This document shows positions 21,326 through 31,850 of a stretch of DNA of 64,000 nucleotides, in pieces. The stretch is from positions 8,114,001 to 8,178,000 of the forward strand of contig JAFFJZ010000013.1 in the NCBI GenBank assembly GCA_018340375.1, written 5' to 3'. The notes below the pieces were generated by a model. It saw nothing but the letters and a program-made list of their open reading frames with translations. It was not told where the DNA came from and did no database searches. Every line of letters starts with the position of its first letter. Position 1 is the stretch's first letter. Source of the DNA: Gonatopus flavifemur. Its lineage: Eukaryota; Arthropoda; Insecta; Hymenoptera; Dryinidae. A program made the position numbers and the translations under genes.

Positions 21326-23619
21326 CTATTTTGATTTCTGCTTCACATTTTTTTTAAGAACGTTTTTTATTTTCTTCTTTTTTTGACCATTATCTGCCAT
21401 TTCTTCTACGATGAACTGTTTTTTCAAACGTTTTTTCATATTTTCTTCTTTTTTCTGTTTCCTTTCAGCTACCTTACTTGCTAATTCAGACAATGCATTC
21501 CTCACTGGACTATTTGTTAAGATTTCGGTTTTCCTTTTACGTGTTGATGTTCTCGTGGCCTTCCTTAGTCCCGCCTTTGGTAGTGGTATCAATTTTTCAA
21601 TTTGTTCTTCAATATCCTCTTCAATCTCAAAAGAAGGTTCATTTTGCTGTAAAGAAAGATGTGTCGATGATGTGGGTATCGAACAAATTGGCGTAGGAGT
21701 TGAAGGCGTGGAATCAATCGATGGATCGGACCTATCGGTTACATACGACGGTGGGAAGTCTTGTCCAGAAAAATTTTCTTTATTGAATGGCATGATTCCT
21801 GTTTTTTTGAAGCCAGCCATGATGTTAGATGGTGTGCAAGCTTTGGGAAGAGCTACTTTTATAATGCCAGGAATGTCATACATGGACATTGTTTTACCTG
21901 GATGAGCGGTCATCCAATCATCAATTCCCTGATTTATAAATCTTTTCAATGGACCATACACAGAAACATCGAGAATTTGCAATTTGTGACTACAATGCGG
22001 TGGGAAAGAAAGCATTACAATGCCATTGTCTCTAGCGTAATCAAGGCCTGGCACTGATAAGTGGGACGAGTGGTTGTCAAGAAGAAGGAGGACTGGCTTT
22101 TCTTTTGAACATTTTGTATTCCTGACAAAGTGTTCCAAAATTGTACGAAATTAATTTCTTTCATCCAACCAGATGGATTTGCACAACCAACGCTACCAAT
22201 AGGTGCGTCTGTTAGAAAATGGTCACGAAATTTTGCGCGAGGGAACACAAAAAATGGTGGAATGGAAGACCCACTTGCAGATACAGCTACCATGAGCGTT
22301 ACTAGTTCGCCTCTTTCGGCTGATGTGATCCTTCCCACTTGCTTAAACCCTCTTCTGGCAACGACGCGATTAGGTTTTTGAACTGTTGTGACCCCGGTCT
22401 CGTCACAATTCCAAATATCAGCTGGAATAAAACTATGGCGTTTCAATACAACCTCGAGATTATTGTAAAATTCATCAACAGAATGTTTATTAAAGCCTGA
22501 CGCTCTAGCCAAACTTGTTGCCTCAGGAGTTCGGAGAGACAAATTTGGATGTCTCTTCATAAATCCATAATACCAATCTGATCCGGCTTTCTGATTTTTG
22601 GCCCATGCAGATGGTACTTTATCTGAGGATTGAGCGTAAGTGAAAGCCAGTTTACGAACGTCACTGATTGAGAGGCCGAAGTAAATATCCGCTGCTTTCA
22701 GTATATATTCCATCATTTGTGTTTCTTCAGCGTCAGTAAAAATCTGGAAGCATATTGATAGTACTGGGAATAGTGTTCTCTGAACTGTGGGGAATGAGAA
22801 TCTGACGATTTCACTCCATTCCTAGTGACAAGAGGACCCATCCAATTCAAATGAATTTTTCACTCTTTTCGAATGATATTCCTGGTTAAAAGAATCCACT
22901 GAATCTGACGAGTAAATTTCATCAGATTTGGTTAGATCATTGTCCTAAATTCAGTGAGATTTGACGAGATTCAACTAGATTCATATTGAGAAAATTCATT
23001 TTCCTCACAGAATCCCATTGACAAATCGCCGGATGAGATTTGGTCAAAACATTGTCCGAGATTTGATAAAATTTGGCAAGACTCAGTGAGATTTGACGAA
23101 AATCGATGAATTTTTTTCAACTAGGGATTTCACTTTTGCGAAGTGAAAAATCCACTTCGAAACTGTAGTGATCGTGAAATTCTCTCATTAAATTTCAAGC
23201 TTTCATTCTAACAGGATGAATATTTTACTCGAAAATCATACAGGTTCCCTTCTAGTTGCTCAAACAGTGGAATTTCAATCCAAGAATTCGGAAGAGTTGA
23301 ACATTTCAATTGAATATCGATTATCAGATGTTTATGAACTTATATAAAATAATATTGTGACAATTACCTGAAAATTACGCGCATAACTGCCGCGGTTTTT
23401 CGGTTGCGGAGGTTGCATGTTTGTAATGTCGTGCGTAGCTATCAATTCTTGTAGATTGACTTTTTGAGCATGTCTTTCTAATGTTCTGAGAGGAATTTTA
23501 TATTTATCAGATGTCTCTTTGAAGGTTTTCCTGTGAATTTTCACATCCACTAATGCTTCTTCCAATGTATTGATGTCGATATTTCCCCTATTTGTTTTTC
23601 TTCTATAGTTCCGAACCAT
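21326..23619 (-). pseudogene. pogo-like transposase (HTH_psq + DDE_1), one frameshift
   Basis: Exon 1 is 23619-23368 (MVRNYRRKTNRGNIDINTLE; a psq-type helix-turn-helix, KTFKETSDKYKIPLRTLERH). The intron 23367-22744 has GTAATT..CCAG borders and phase 0. Exon 2 begins FTDAEETQMMEYILKAADIY at 22743. The catalytic residues are visible: Asp in IWNCDETGVTTVQKP, Asp in LLLLDNHSSHLS, and Asp in HKLQILDVSVYGPLKRF, with 35 residues between the last two. The tail is basic (KKRLKKQFIVEEMADNGQKK). A single-base frameshift near 22141-22146 separates the two halves of the DDE domain; otherwise about 555 codons are open. The element looks fairly young. The frame can also be extended upstream of 23619 through the iteron cluster, but MVRNYRR is the more natural start. 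Confidence 0.92.
22790..23130. repeat. Degenerate motif repeat in the pogo intron
   Basis: The intron carries many variants of GATTTGACGAGATT and AATTTGGCAAGACT-like words. This looks like a motif-echo element embedded in the intron, but clean termini were not found. Confidence 0.4.
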
Positions 23620-23656
23620 TTTCTGAAAAATGATTTGTTTGAATATTGGGAAACAA

Positions 23657-24076
23657 CCGCCAATGTCCCCCATAAGAAACCCGCCAACGTGCCCCATAAG
23701 AAACCCGCCAACGTGCCCCAACCTCACTTTCTGTATCCAAATGAGATTCTTCGGATAAGGTTAAAAACTATGATATTATATAGGGTTTATATCTTCACAG
23801 GAGGGGTTGAAGACTGTGTAAGTTCAATACTTACATTAATTCCAATCTCCGAACAGTCAGAATAAGCTTATAAAGAATAATAGAATTTTTTACTTTTTTC
23901 ACTCACGAACACATAAGTCAGTTTATGAAATGACTTTGTTTATCAATCATAGTGAAACTTTGTGACATGACGCGGTTCATTGAAGCTTATAAAATATCCG
24001 AGGGATGACGCTGAGAAACAATTACCGTTAGAAAAAAACGCAACCCGTCAACCTGCCCCGCCCGCCAACCTGCCCC
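23657..24076. promoter_or_regulatory. pogo iterons, right group (5 copies), upstream of the transposase
   Basis: Copies of CCGCCAANNTGCCCC or close variants lie at 23657-23671, 23681-23695, 23705-23719, 24045-24059 and 24062-24076. The inner three are 24 bp apart and lie 38-100 bp upstream of the transposase ATG (23619, minus strand), so binding there could also repress or activate the gene (inference). Confidence 0.75.
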
Positions 24077-25122
24077 AGTCTCCCCTACGTATCGTTGACA
24101 GTTGGAACAGAATATATAATAATTTATTTTATCATCCACTGCGAGGTATTTGTATAATCGGTATTTTGTGGTGGGGAGTTTATTATCGTGGACTATCCTG
24201 TTTATTAGTTTCATCAGATCTAGAATAACCGTCCAATTCAATCCATGTTTATTCGCTAACAATAGCGTCATTATAAAAGTATCCATAACTGTCACAGGAG
24301 TGCCCTCACATACTTCCTTGCTGAAATCTTCATTTTGGAGAATCTGTAACAAGTTGAAAGTGATATGATTATGATTCACAGTTACAGTTCATCATCTCAC
24401 TTTTAAGAATTTATAATAATTTTCTAACATGATATGGATAACTGATCCAGATAGCACTTCATGCACGCAAACTTCAATTTGTGTTCCTCAAACCCGTCCA
24501 AGTAACACATACTCTTCTCAAATATGCTATGTTTATTCTGTGAATGTGAAGGGAAGGTACAAATGAAACTAATGAAAAAAGTGTATAGCACATAATTATT
24601 GAAAACAGTTTCATTCAGAGATTCTAAGCATGTTCGTAAGATTCTAAACATGTTCCAAGTACGTTCATAGCATTTTCCACCTCTTTTCACCTCTTTTTTT
24701 CCTTGTGTTGTTTAGGTGTCGTTTGTTGCATCTCAACTAACATCCAAATATTTTCAAAAATATCGAAAATATCTAATAGAATTTCAACACATGCCTCCCG
24801 CAACACGATAAGAATAATAATATACAATTCAAAAACAATTTGTTCCTGAAGAACGAACTGTTGAATAATGATTCAACAGACTGATGAACTAACATAGACA
24901 GACTAATGATTTGACTGTTGATTCGAAGGTCAATGATGAATAAAATGTTATCTGATAAGTAGATGAAGACGATATGTGATAATTTTTAAAACATCATGCC
25001 ATAAAGAATCAAATTTCGCCACTTTTGATAAGTTTTTATCCGACTGATAGTCTTGTAGCATAAAATTTCGATCCACTCATCCTTTGAAATATTAAGTACT
25101 TATGTATTAACAAGATTCTTAC

Positions 25123-26528
25123 ATTATTGTAAATCCCTTCTTCATCACATGATTCAGTGTCGTCATCAGCGTCATCATCTGATGAATCCTGTTGAATATT
25201 GATTTATTTCATTTTTGCCATAATTGTGACATCAAAATTTCAAATTCAACGAGTCAGCATAAAAATACAATTCACCATACTTTCCGCAAAAACATTATGT
25301 TGTATTGAAATACTTACATCATTGTGAACTTCATCAGATAAATCAGCATCGTTATCGGTTCTAGAAATAGCATCCTCTGATGGTTCCTATGCAATATCAA
25401 TACACTTTATAATATTTTTCATAATTTTGGCATCAAAACTGTAATTTCAATGAGTTGATAGAAAAATACACTTTGCGAAACTTCTTTCAAAAATGTTATG
25501 TTGTATAACAAATTAATTTCAATATTAAAATACTTACATCATTGTCAGTTACTTCGTCATCAGATGGATCATCGTCATCATTGGCTTCAGAAATAGCACT
25601 ATTTGATTGTTCCTATGTGATATTGAAATGTTTTATCATTTTTTTTTATAATTGTTAAGTCAAAAGTTCAACTTCAACTTTTTTAATGAGTTAACAGACA
25701 AATATACTCGCAAGACTTTTCTAAAAAATATTATTTTATATCAAGATACTTACTTCATTGTGAAGTATTTCGTTATCAGATGAATCGGTGTTGTTATCAC
25801 CATCAGAAGCAGGATAATCTGATTGTTCCTATGCAATATCAATACAATTTGTAACCTTTTTCATCATTTTAATGGGTTCACGGAAAAAAGAAATAGTTGC
25901 AGCAACTACTTACGGAGTCGATTCTCAACCATGCACCAAAATCCACGTGCCAAAACCTGGCCCTCGTGCCATAGAGTATCGGTTTGCTCTCTCTTCCGTA
26001 TGTATTGAAAAGAGCTGCACTGATACTCCAGGGTATGTGGGCAAGATTTTGAAACGTGGGCGAAAGTAGTTGCAGAAACTACTTAGTAGCCAGGATAAAT
26101 TTCTCGTTAATTGGTTCAACTAACACAATAGTTGCGTCGGCAAACGTAAATACTTCGTTAGCCAGGAGGGTTTTGCGTTAATTATTGAAACCACCATGTC
26201 AGTTGATGTCACCAACTAAGCAATCGCCGTAACTTCCACCAGAATCACCGTTACTTTTGTGGATGGTCAAATCAAAAATCGACTGCTTAAGTAGTTGTTG
26301 GAACTATTCTTTTTTTTCATGTATTCTTTTTTTTTATGTGTTGGGAAAAATATACTTCACAAAATTGGTCTCAAAGACATTCTTATGTTATACCAAAGTC
26401 CTTACATCATTATCAATTACTTCATCAGTAAACGCGTTATTTTTTCCGAAGACATCAGGTGCGAAATCGTCAGAATTTTCTATAATGCTAGCGTCTTCAT
26501 CTGCACTCGTGGATTCGTCAGATTGTTC
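25123..26528 (-). repeat. Five tandemly duplicated acidic mini-exons
   Basis: The segments 26528-26406, 25828-25754, 25612-25538, 25386-25318 and 25188-25123 each begin GAACAATC-like or GATTCATC, end ...AATGAT or similar, and are followed by GTAAGT/GTAAGG/GTAAGA. Lengths are 75, 75, 69 and 66 nt for the last four. All are phase 0-0, so any subset keeps the frame. The peptides are Asp/Glu/Ser-rich (EQSDYPASDGDNNTDSSDNE; EPSEDAISRTDNDADLSDEV). The flanking introns are also related (CTATGCAATATCAATAC... on the plus strand). The most upstream member has lost its AG acceptor spacing. Confidence 0.8.
25879..26321. mobile_element. MITE in a CACTA-gene intron
   Basis: The ends are TTCACGGAAAAAAGAAATAG and the inverse of a CTATTCTTTTTTTTCATG right end. 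The inner ends carry AGTTGCAGCAACTACTTA and echoes of that word run through the interior. It is similar in style to the CACGGAGAAAAA element at 39762. A short open frame inside (IHVPKPGPRAIEYRFA) is not recognised. Confidence 0.5.
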
Positions 26529-27021
26529 TTGTAAAACATTCATTACATCTCATTATTTTGTTCATAATTCTTATCAACGGATGATTTACAATAGTCTGAT
26601 AATTATTTTGATTTCTCCAAGAATTCACGAGAACATATGCATTTTTCACAGCACTGACATCGTCCTCAACAATTTTATGGACATGTGATTGATTGTTTTT
26701 ATAGGAGTGATTTGTGCATTAAAATTTCAATAAAATCTCAAAAAAGCATGCTATGAAACGTATTTGCAACCTTCATCTCAATAACAATAATTGAATAATA
26801 AAACTGAATATATGCAAGAGAAAATTACAATCAAAGTAGCCATACCTTGGCAACTTCATCTTCCATTTCATCATTTTCTTTATGTGATATCTCTGTAGGA
26901 CATCTTGTCTTGATAATCTGAGAATCGTTACTTGATTCCGAATGCTTGAAAAAAAAATATAATATTACATACAGTTGCATCTAACATGATGTACGGGGAA
27001 ACAATAGTATAAACTAATGAT

Positions 27022-27116
27022 CCATACAACACATAATATTACAGTCACATCGCAGCAATATTAAAATATTCCAGTAATATTGCAGATATATTATTGCAAT
27101 ATTTGTGCTGAGTGGG
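27022..27116. mobile_element. Short element, core AATATTGCAATATT
   Basis: It begins CCATACAACACATAAT and ends TTGTGCTGAGTGGG, imperfect inverses. The core repeats AATATT/AATATTGC words. The target duplication is not clean. It sits in the first intron region of the CACTA-like gene. Confidence 0.4.
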
Positions 27117-27205
27117 AATGAATGTTTTTCAGTAATATTTGAAGGTGTGTATTTGTATTATACTGACTTTTGACATTTATTTATGAAACCGGAATATACA
27201 CACTA

Positions 27206-27303
27206 GGGTGGTCGTTATTTTATATATCAAAAGTTTGTTTTCATTTTTTTTGTTGACAAGAAAAATGAAAACCAACTTTTTATGTATAAAATAACGACCA
27301 CCC
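27206..27303. mobile_element. 98-bp hairpin MITE, TA target
   Basis: TA flanks both sides. The ends GGGTGGTCGTTATTTTATA are near-perfect inverted repeats with a short spacer. It lies in the intron between the first two CACTA-gene exons. Confidence 0.8.
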
Positions 27304-27671
27304 TAATACATACATTCACATGCAAATATATGAAATATATAAGTATATTGATTGCATTATATGAAATATGAAAATTATTATGAATTCAATTTACAATGTT
27401 GGAAATAATCAGCACATGAATTTTCTAATAAAATTCATACAAGTTTGTGTTGAAAATAGTGATGTAAGTGTAATGCACAAAAGTATTGTTTATCAAAATT
27501 GGAAAAACTATTTCATTTGAATGTAATTCATATGATAAAATGATAATAAATCATACTCACTGGACACTCACAAACTCTTTTAAAAGCTTGATTTCTGGTA
27601 GATAAAGTTGATCGTGGGATAACAGAATCTTGGTTAGGACGAAAATAAGGCTTATATCTGTCTCTTGGCAT

Positions 27672-28305
27672 TTTTTTCAATATGTCAACAGTTTATTCAT
27701 TTTCAGAACGCATGCCTTTTTTCAGAAATATGAAACAAATAATTCATACACTTTTTAACTTTGTCCGTTACTTTTAATAATAAATTCGACCTACATATAC
27801 TCCGATTACTTCGTTTCAAAATTTTTTGATAGATTGGTGTGACAGTTGATGCCAGGGTCGTACTATTAGACGTTCACCACGAGCTGACTAATAACAAAAC
27901 TGGCCAACACGAGTTTCCCGCCAAAAGGTTTGCAGCGTAGTCATTTGATATTTGCAATATATTGAAATCCCGCTATATTGCCGACGATTCTGATTGGGTC
28001 CGCCATTTTCGTATTATACCAATCAGGTCATCGAATCTAAAGTTAACGAAAGTCTGTTGTAAGGATCATTATAATACTAAAAATAATCATTGCTCTTCTA
28101 GGATTTTCAAATTAATGTATAATTGAATAGTTTAAAAAAAAATTCACAAAAGTGCTTATTTCTTATTTTATATACCAGGGTACAATATTAATTCCTAAAA
28201 TAATACATTCATATTTCAAAGGCTATCAATTCTAATCATGTGAATGAAAATTCCAATATATATAACACATGTATACTGATTTATCATTTTCTCATTCATA
28301 CGTAG
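27672..28305. promoter_or_regulatory. Divergent intergenic region between the transposase and BEN-like genes
   Basis: This holds the presumed 5' ends of both genes, on opposite strands. A denser G+C patch at about 27840-28020 includes CCCGCCAAAAGG and a CCGCCATTTT word. No TATA box, initiator or element terminus could be fixed. Confidence 0.3.
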
Positions 28306-30192
28306 TTGTCAGACTCGGAAGAAAATATTGAGCTCAAAAAACTTTCGCCCCGAACCGAAATCTCCAAAGACATGCCACTGACAGAACAAAGCGGGAAAAA
28401 ACTGATCTCTCTAATGACAGAGATGTGTTCATTGTTGAAAGGTATGGTTAATATTCATTCCAGGGGACATGAACTCAAATGAACAATTCTAAGATGCGAT
28501 TTTTAGCGCCTCTTCGCGATGGATGCAGAAACTTTGTGGGAATCCGCTTATGTATATGAAACACATCTCCAAATATTTATTCACACTTGCTTGCATTTTT
28601 ACGTATTCGTTTAGCGTCTGCTTGACCAACATTCCAGATAAAACATTTAAAGTAATTGCTTTCCTGTTTCAAGTCAGATCACATTCTATATTTGAAGAAA
28701 ATATGAAGGACATGTTTGTGAGAAATGTGAACTGTTTCAAAATAAATCCAGCTTCATCTCAATTAAGGACTGTCACATCATATAAGGTTACATAATATTC
28801 ATATTTGATAGGTTACGTGGTACTTTTTCTTGCTACACCATATGGTTTTAATAAAAATTCAATTCATGTTCTATCACTTTATCTGAATCTGTATATAATT
28901 TTAATGGGCAGCATTGGAACCAAGTCCACTAGCCGAAAATTTAATTATCAACCCAACTAAAATTATGTGCATGTTTTTCTCATGTGCCGTGGAATGGGTG
29001 GAATAGAAACAGTGGGGGAATAGAAACATCTTGAGATCGTCAAGACAAGAGAAAAATAGTCCTCCTAAGGGTGTTTCTATTCACCCCATTTCACGGTATT
29101 AAATGGAAAACTTCATAATTTTTTGAATAGTCTATGCGAGTATTATTATAAATAGTAAGATTCATCACCAATCTTCAGAATATGAAATATGTTATGAAGT
29201 GGTTGATTCAATCAATGAGAAAAATTATACAATTTTGATTCAATACAAAAATAATAATGAATATAAACTTCACATGGATAGGAGCATATGGTGCATGTGT
29301 GTGTGCGCTTACTTCATGCCCCCACCACGGAGTGGCGCTCTAAATCGAATCTAAATACCTAACATGGGAGTTCATGCCTCCTGATTCATTCATCAAGTTA
29401 GCCATCCACTAACATTAATTCATTTACCGGAATTTATTCATTGTATACTCAATTAGATCCAACCAAAACTGTAAAAAACTGCAGTGATGAAAAGAATCAA
29501 CATCTCAGTGTGGGTGACATCCATGGCAACAAAGTGTACGTTGCACCGAATCTGTGGTGGAAGGTAGAAGTGTACAATGAATTATTTCGAGAAAAGGACC
29601 TCGCGCCATTTTTCAATAACACTTGCAATCTGCTATGGGGCGATGACCTCGCACAAAGAGTGGTCCGGGAGCAATCCAACACTTCGTTTAGTGCTTTAGA
29701 ACGGGAAAAGAAAGATATCGTAGTTACTTTGACCGAAACGTGGTTGAAAGGAAAGGGTTATGCAGGACACTTGATAAACGAAATTATAAGTACGACGAAA
29801 ATGAATGGGATGTTCAATAAGGCAATTTCAGCTGCAAGGAAACGAATCGCTCGCAAAAATATTGGGACTCAACAAGCTGAGGATAACTCTGGGAGTGAAA
29901 AAGAGAGAGCTCCTGAAAAAACTGCAAGAGCAATCCAAATAATACCTAGGGATTCCGAGGATTCACACGTCAAGGATGAGAATCCAGATTGTAAGAACTG
30001 TTTATTGTATTAAATTAAACCTCAATCAAATTGAAATTGTTCATTTTGTCTGTATGTGGAAAAATAATCTATGTTTCAGGGCTTTCTGACCGAACCACAC
30101 ATGATACCGACCAAAGTGATCAAGAGCAACCAAAGAAGACCGAAAGGAAGAAACAAACAAGGGGCAGTTTCAAAAACAAAAAACGCTGTTGA
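28306..30192 (+). CDS. Spliced gene with a BEN-like domain
   Basis: Three exons join with exact phases: 28306-28441 (acceptor ATACGTAG, donor AAAG|GTATGG), 29457-29990 (acceptor CAATTAG, donor GATT|GTAAGA) and 30080-30192 (acceptor TTTCAG, TGA stop). A 5' exon with the ATG must lie upstream and was not found. Exon 2 reads VYVAPNLWWKVEVYNELFRE, LLWGDDLAQRVVREQSNTSF and VTLTETWLKGKGYAGHLINE, which has the shape of a BEN domain (a protein/DNA-interaction fold in insulator and repressor proteins). The tail is basic and polar (QPKKTERKKQTRGSFKNKKR), nuclear-signal-like. It is divergently oriented to the CACTA-like gene that starts 635 bp away, so the two may be the gene pair of one element. A host gene is the alternative. 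BEN assignment is by eye. Confidence 0.5.
28442..29456 (+). other. Intron of the BEN-like gene
   Basis: AT-rich, with no domain-bearing frame. A 90-codon frame at 28523-28795 is hydrophobic and unrecognised. An imperfect inverted pair lies near 28997-29095 (GAATGGGTGGAATAGAAAC against GTTTCTATTCACCCCATT), probably a small MITE. Confidence 0.4.
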
Positions 30193-30313
30193 AATATCTG
30201 ATTCTATAATCATTCATACAAAATGAGTATACTCTTGATACTTTATATTTTGGTTGGTTTTTTGAAATTTTATATGAATTCATTTTTGAAATATTAGAAC
30301 TTTTGAATATATA

Positions 30314-30885
30314 CAGGGTGTCCCAGAACACAACTCCCCCCTTTCACAGGTGTATTCTGCAGCAAAAATGCAATAATTTCCCGTTTGAAAGAAATTTTTC
30401 CGATCCTTCGTTCCTGAGATATGAGCATTTTTAGATTTTTTTTCAAATCCAAATAACTCCAAAGCATTGTATGCTACAAACTCGAGCTTGACACCATCGG
30501 CTAAGTTGGAAAACGGCGGATCTCTGGGAAAAAAAATTCGATTATCCTATCATTGTTTGTTCCAAAGCTATGGCAATTTGAAATTTTTGAGCTTCTAGCC
30601 AATCAGCATTCAGTAACTTTGAATCGCTGTAGCTCCGAAACAAACAATGATAGGATAGTTGAATTTTTTTTCCAGGGATCCGCCGTTTTCCAACTTAGCT
30701 AATGGTGCCAAGCTGAAGTTTGTAGCACACAACGCTTTTGAGTCATTTGGATTTTAGAAAAAATCTGAAAATGCTCATATCTCAAGAACGGAGCCTCAAA
30801 AAAATTTTTTTCGAACGGGAAATTATTGCATTTTTGCTGCAGAATACACCTGTGAAAGGGGGGAGGTGTTTTCTAGGACACCCTG
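30314..30885. mobile_element. Foldback element, 572 bp, TA target
   Basis: It begins CAGGGTGTCCCAGAACAC and ends GGACACCCTG with TA on each side. The arms of about 265 bp are nearly perfect inverted copies around a spacer of about 45 bp. No ORF. Probably mobilised by a Tc1/mariner-type transposase. Confidence 0.85.
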
Positions 30886-30887
30886 TA

Positions 30888-31850
30888 TATATATATGTAT
30901 ATGTATATATTTGAGTTTAAGAAATAACTTGACCTTGTAGTCATCGAATTGAGGGTCATTATATTGGAAAAAAATACCGCACAGTAGCTGTTTGAAAAAA
31001 ATCAGTTTTTTAGGGGGGGTGTACTTCTAAAAATCACATTTTCACATCCGGAATCAAAATCTACATTTTTTGTAAAAATGTGGCCTGAGATCTAGGAAAC
31101 GTCCAAGGATTTTTTTTTATTAATCGATTCAAAAAAAAAAATGGCAGCAGTTTGGAACAAAAGTTCCGTTATCATCCAAGAAGTTCAATAAAAAATCGGC
31201 CATACAATCGATAATTTTCAATTAACTAAAAAAGATCGTAAAACCTTCACTAGATCTAGGACTATATTTTCATAAAAATTTGAGATTTTTGTTCCACATG
31301 CAGAATTGTGATCTGTAGCGGTATTTCCGGCATGGAAAAAGTATTTTTTTTCTTTTAAAAACAGAGAGAATGCCACTATGCTTTTTCTTCGAGGATATAC
31401 AAACATTTCGGTTTATCCTTCAAAATCGTCAAGTTAATATAGATAAAATCATTAGGCAATTTCCGAATATGTTTAATAGTAACGTTGAAGTTATAAATTA
31501 AATAAATGTATCTCAATGTGTTTTGCTAATAATGACCCTTTTGTTCTTCACTATTATCTTTGAGTGAATCCATTTTTAGTTGCTCTTATTGTATCGTTGT
31601 AATGATTATCGAATCATTTTTTGTAACAATATTGCACACATCTAGGGTATAGCGAATCCGAATATGAATGTGTTTTTTTTCCAAACGCCTACATCTCAAA
31701 AAACGTTTGAAATATTTTTTGTTGTGTGTTGAGTGTATTAGGTTTCCCATTTTCTATTAATGTGCAATATCTTACTTTTATTAAATATTACAAGGTGATT
31801 AGGATATTACTCCTCAAGTAATGATTTAAAAATAATTCAAACAACTTATT
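30888..31850. other. No recognisable feature
   Basis: AT-rich, with homopolymer runs and a TATATATATGTATATG microsatellite at the left edge. No gene or bounded element seen. Confidence 0.4.

Larger units (their letters stand above)
20922..24085. mobile_element. pogo-family element, 3.16 kb, TA target
   Basis: TA at 20920-20921 and 24086-24087 flanks the inverted ends GGGGAGATTGGGGCAGGTTG and the inverse of GGGGAGACTGGGGCAGGTTG. It carries a two-exon transposase on the minus strand and nine copies of a 15-bp word (listed as regulatory sites). It lies inside the last exon of the CACTA-like gene. Removing it with one TA reconnects that frame. Confidence 0.93.
20150..27671 (-). pseudogene. CACTA/EnSpm-like transposase gene, 8+ exons, interrupted
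   Basis: Exons on the minus strand: 27671-27561 (ATG start, MPRDRYKPYFRPNQDSVIP), 26944-26846, 26528-26406, 25828-25754, 25612-25538, 25386-25318, 25188-25123, and 24343 onward. Except for the third, all have AG..GT borders and phase 0. The large last exon reads TVMDTFIMTLLLANKHGLNW, then a CxxC pair (IFCSNCQRYV). It is cut by the pogo element at 24086 and resumes at 20919 with a second CxxC (LQCNSCNRSF). A one-base loss in a T run follows, then a transposase-like core: SKWNFTYIFNTDGCQTAKSS, LPPTQRFKRAFLAGLWVHKH and CVDSVARPALLNMKRFVGNF with GCSFCEHP. This layout resembles metazoan CACTA/TNP2-type transposases; the assignment is from memory of the family. The C-terminal part beyond 20150 is lost at the LINE fragment. 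No CACTA terminal repeats were found. Confidence 0.7.

Noticed and set aside
28523..28795. 90-codon hydrophobic frame as a small gene
   Set aside because: Lies wholly in the intron of the BEN-like gene, has no recognisable family, and its composition fits AT-rich chance.
20150..30200. Complete CACTA element with CACTA...TAGTG ends
   Set aside because: No matching terminal inverted repeats found on either side; the upstream edge is lost at the LINE fragment, so only the gene is called.
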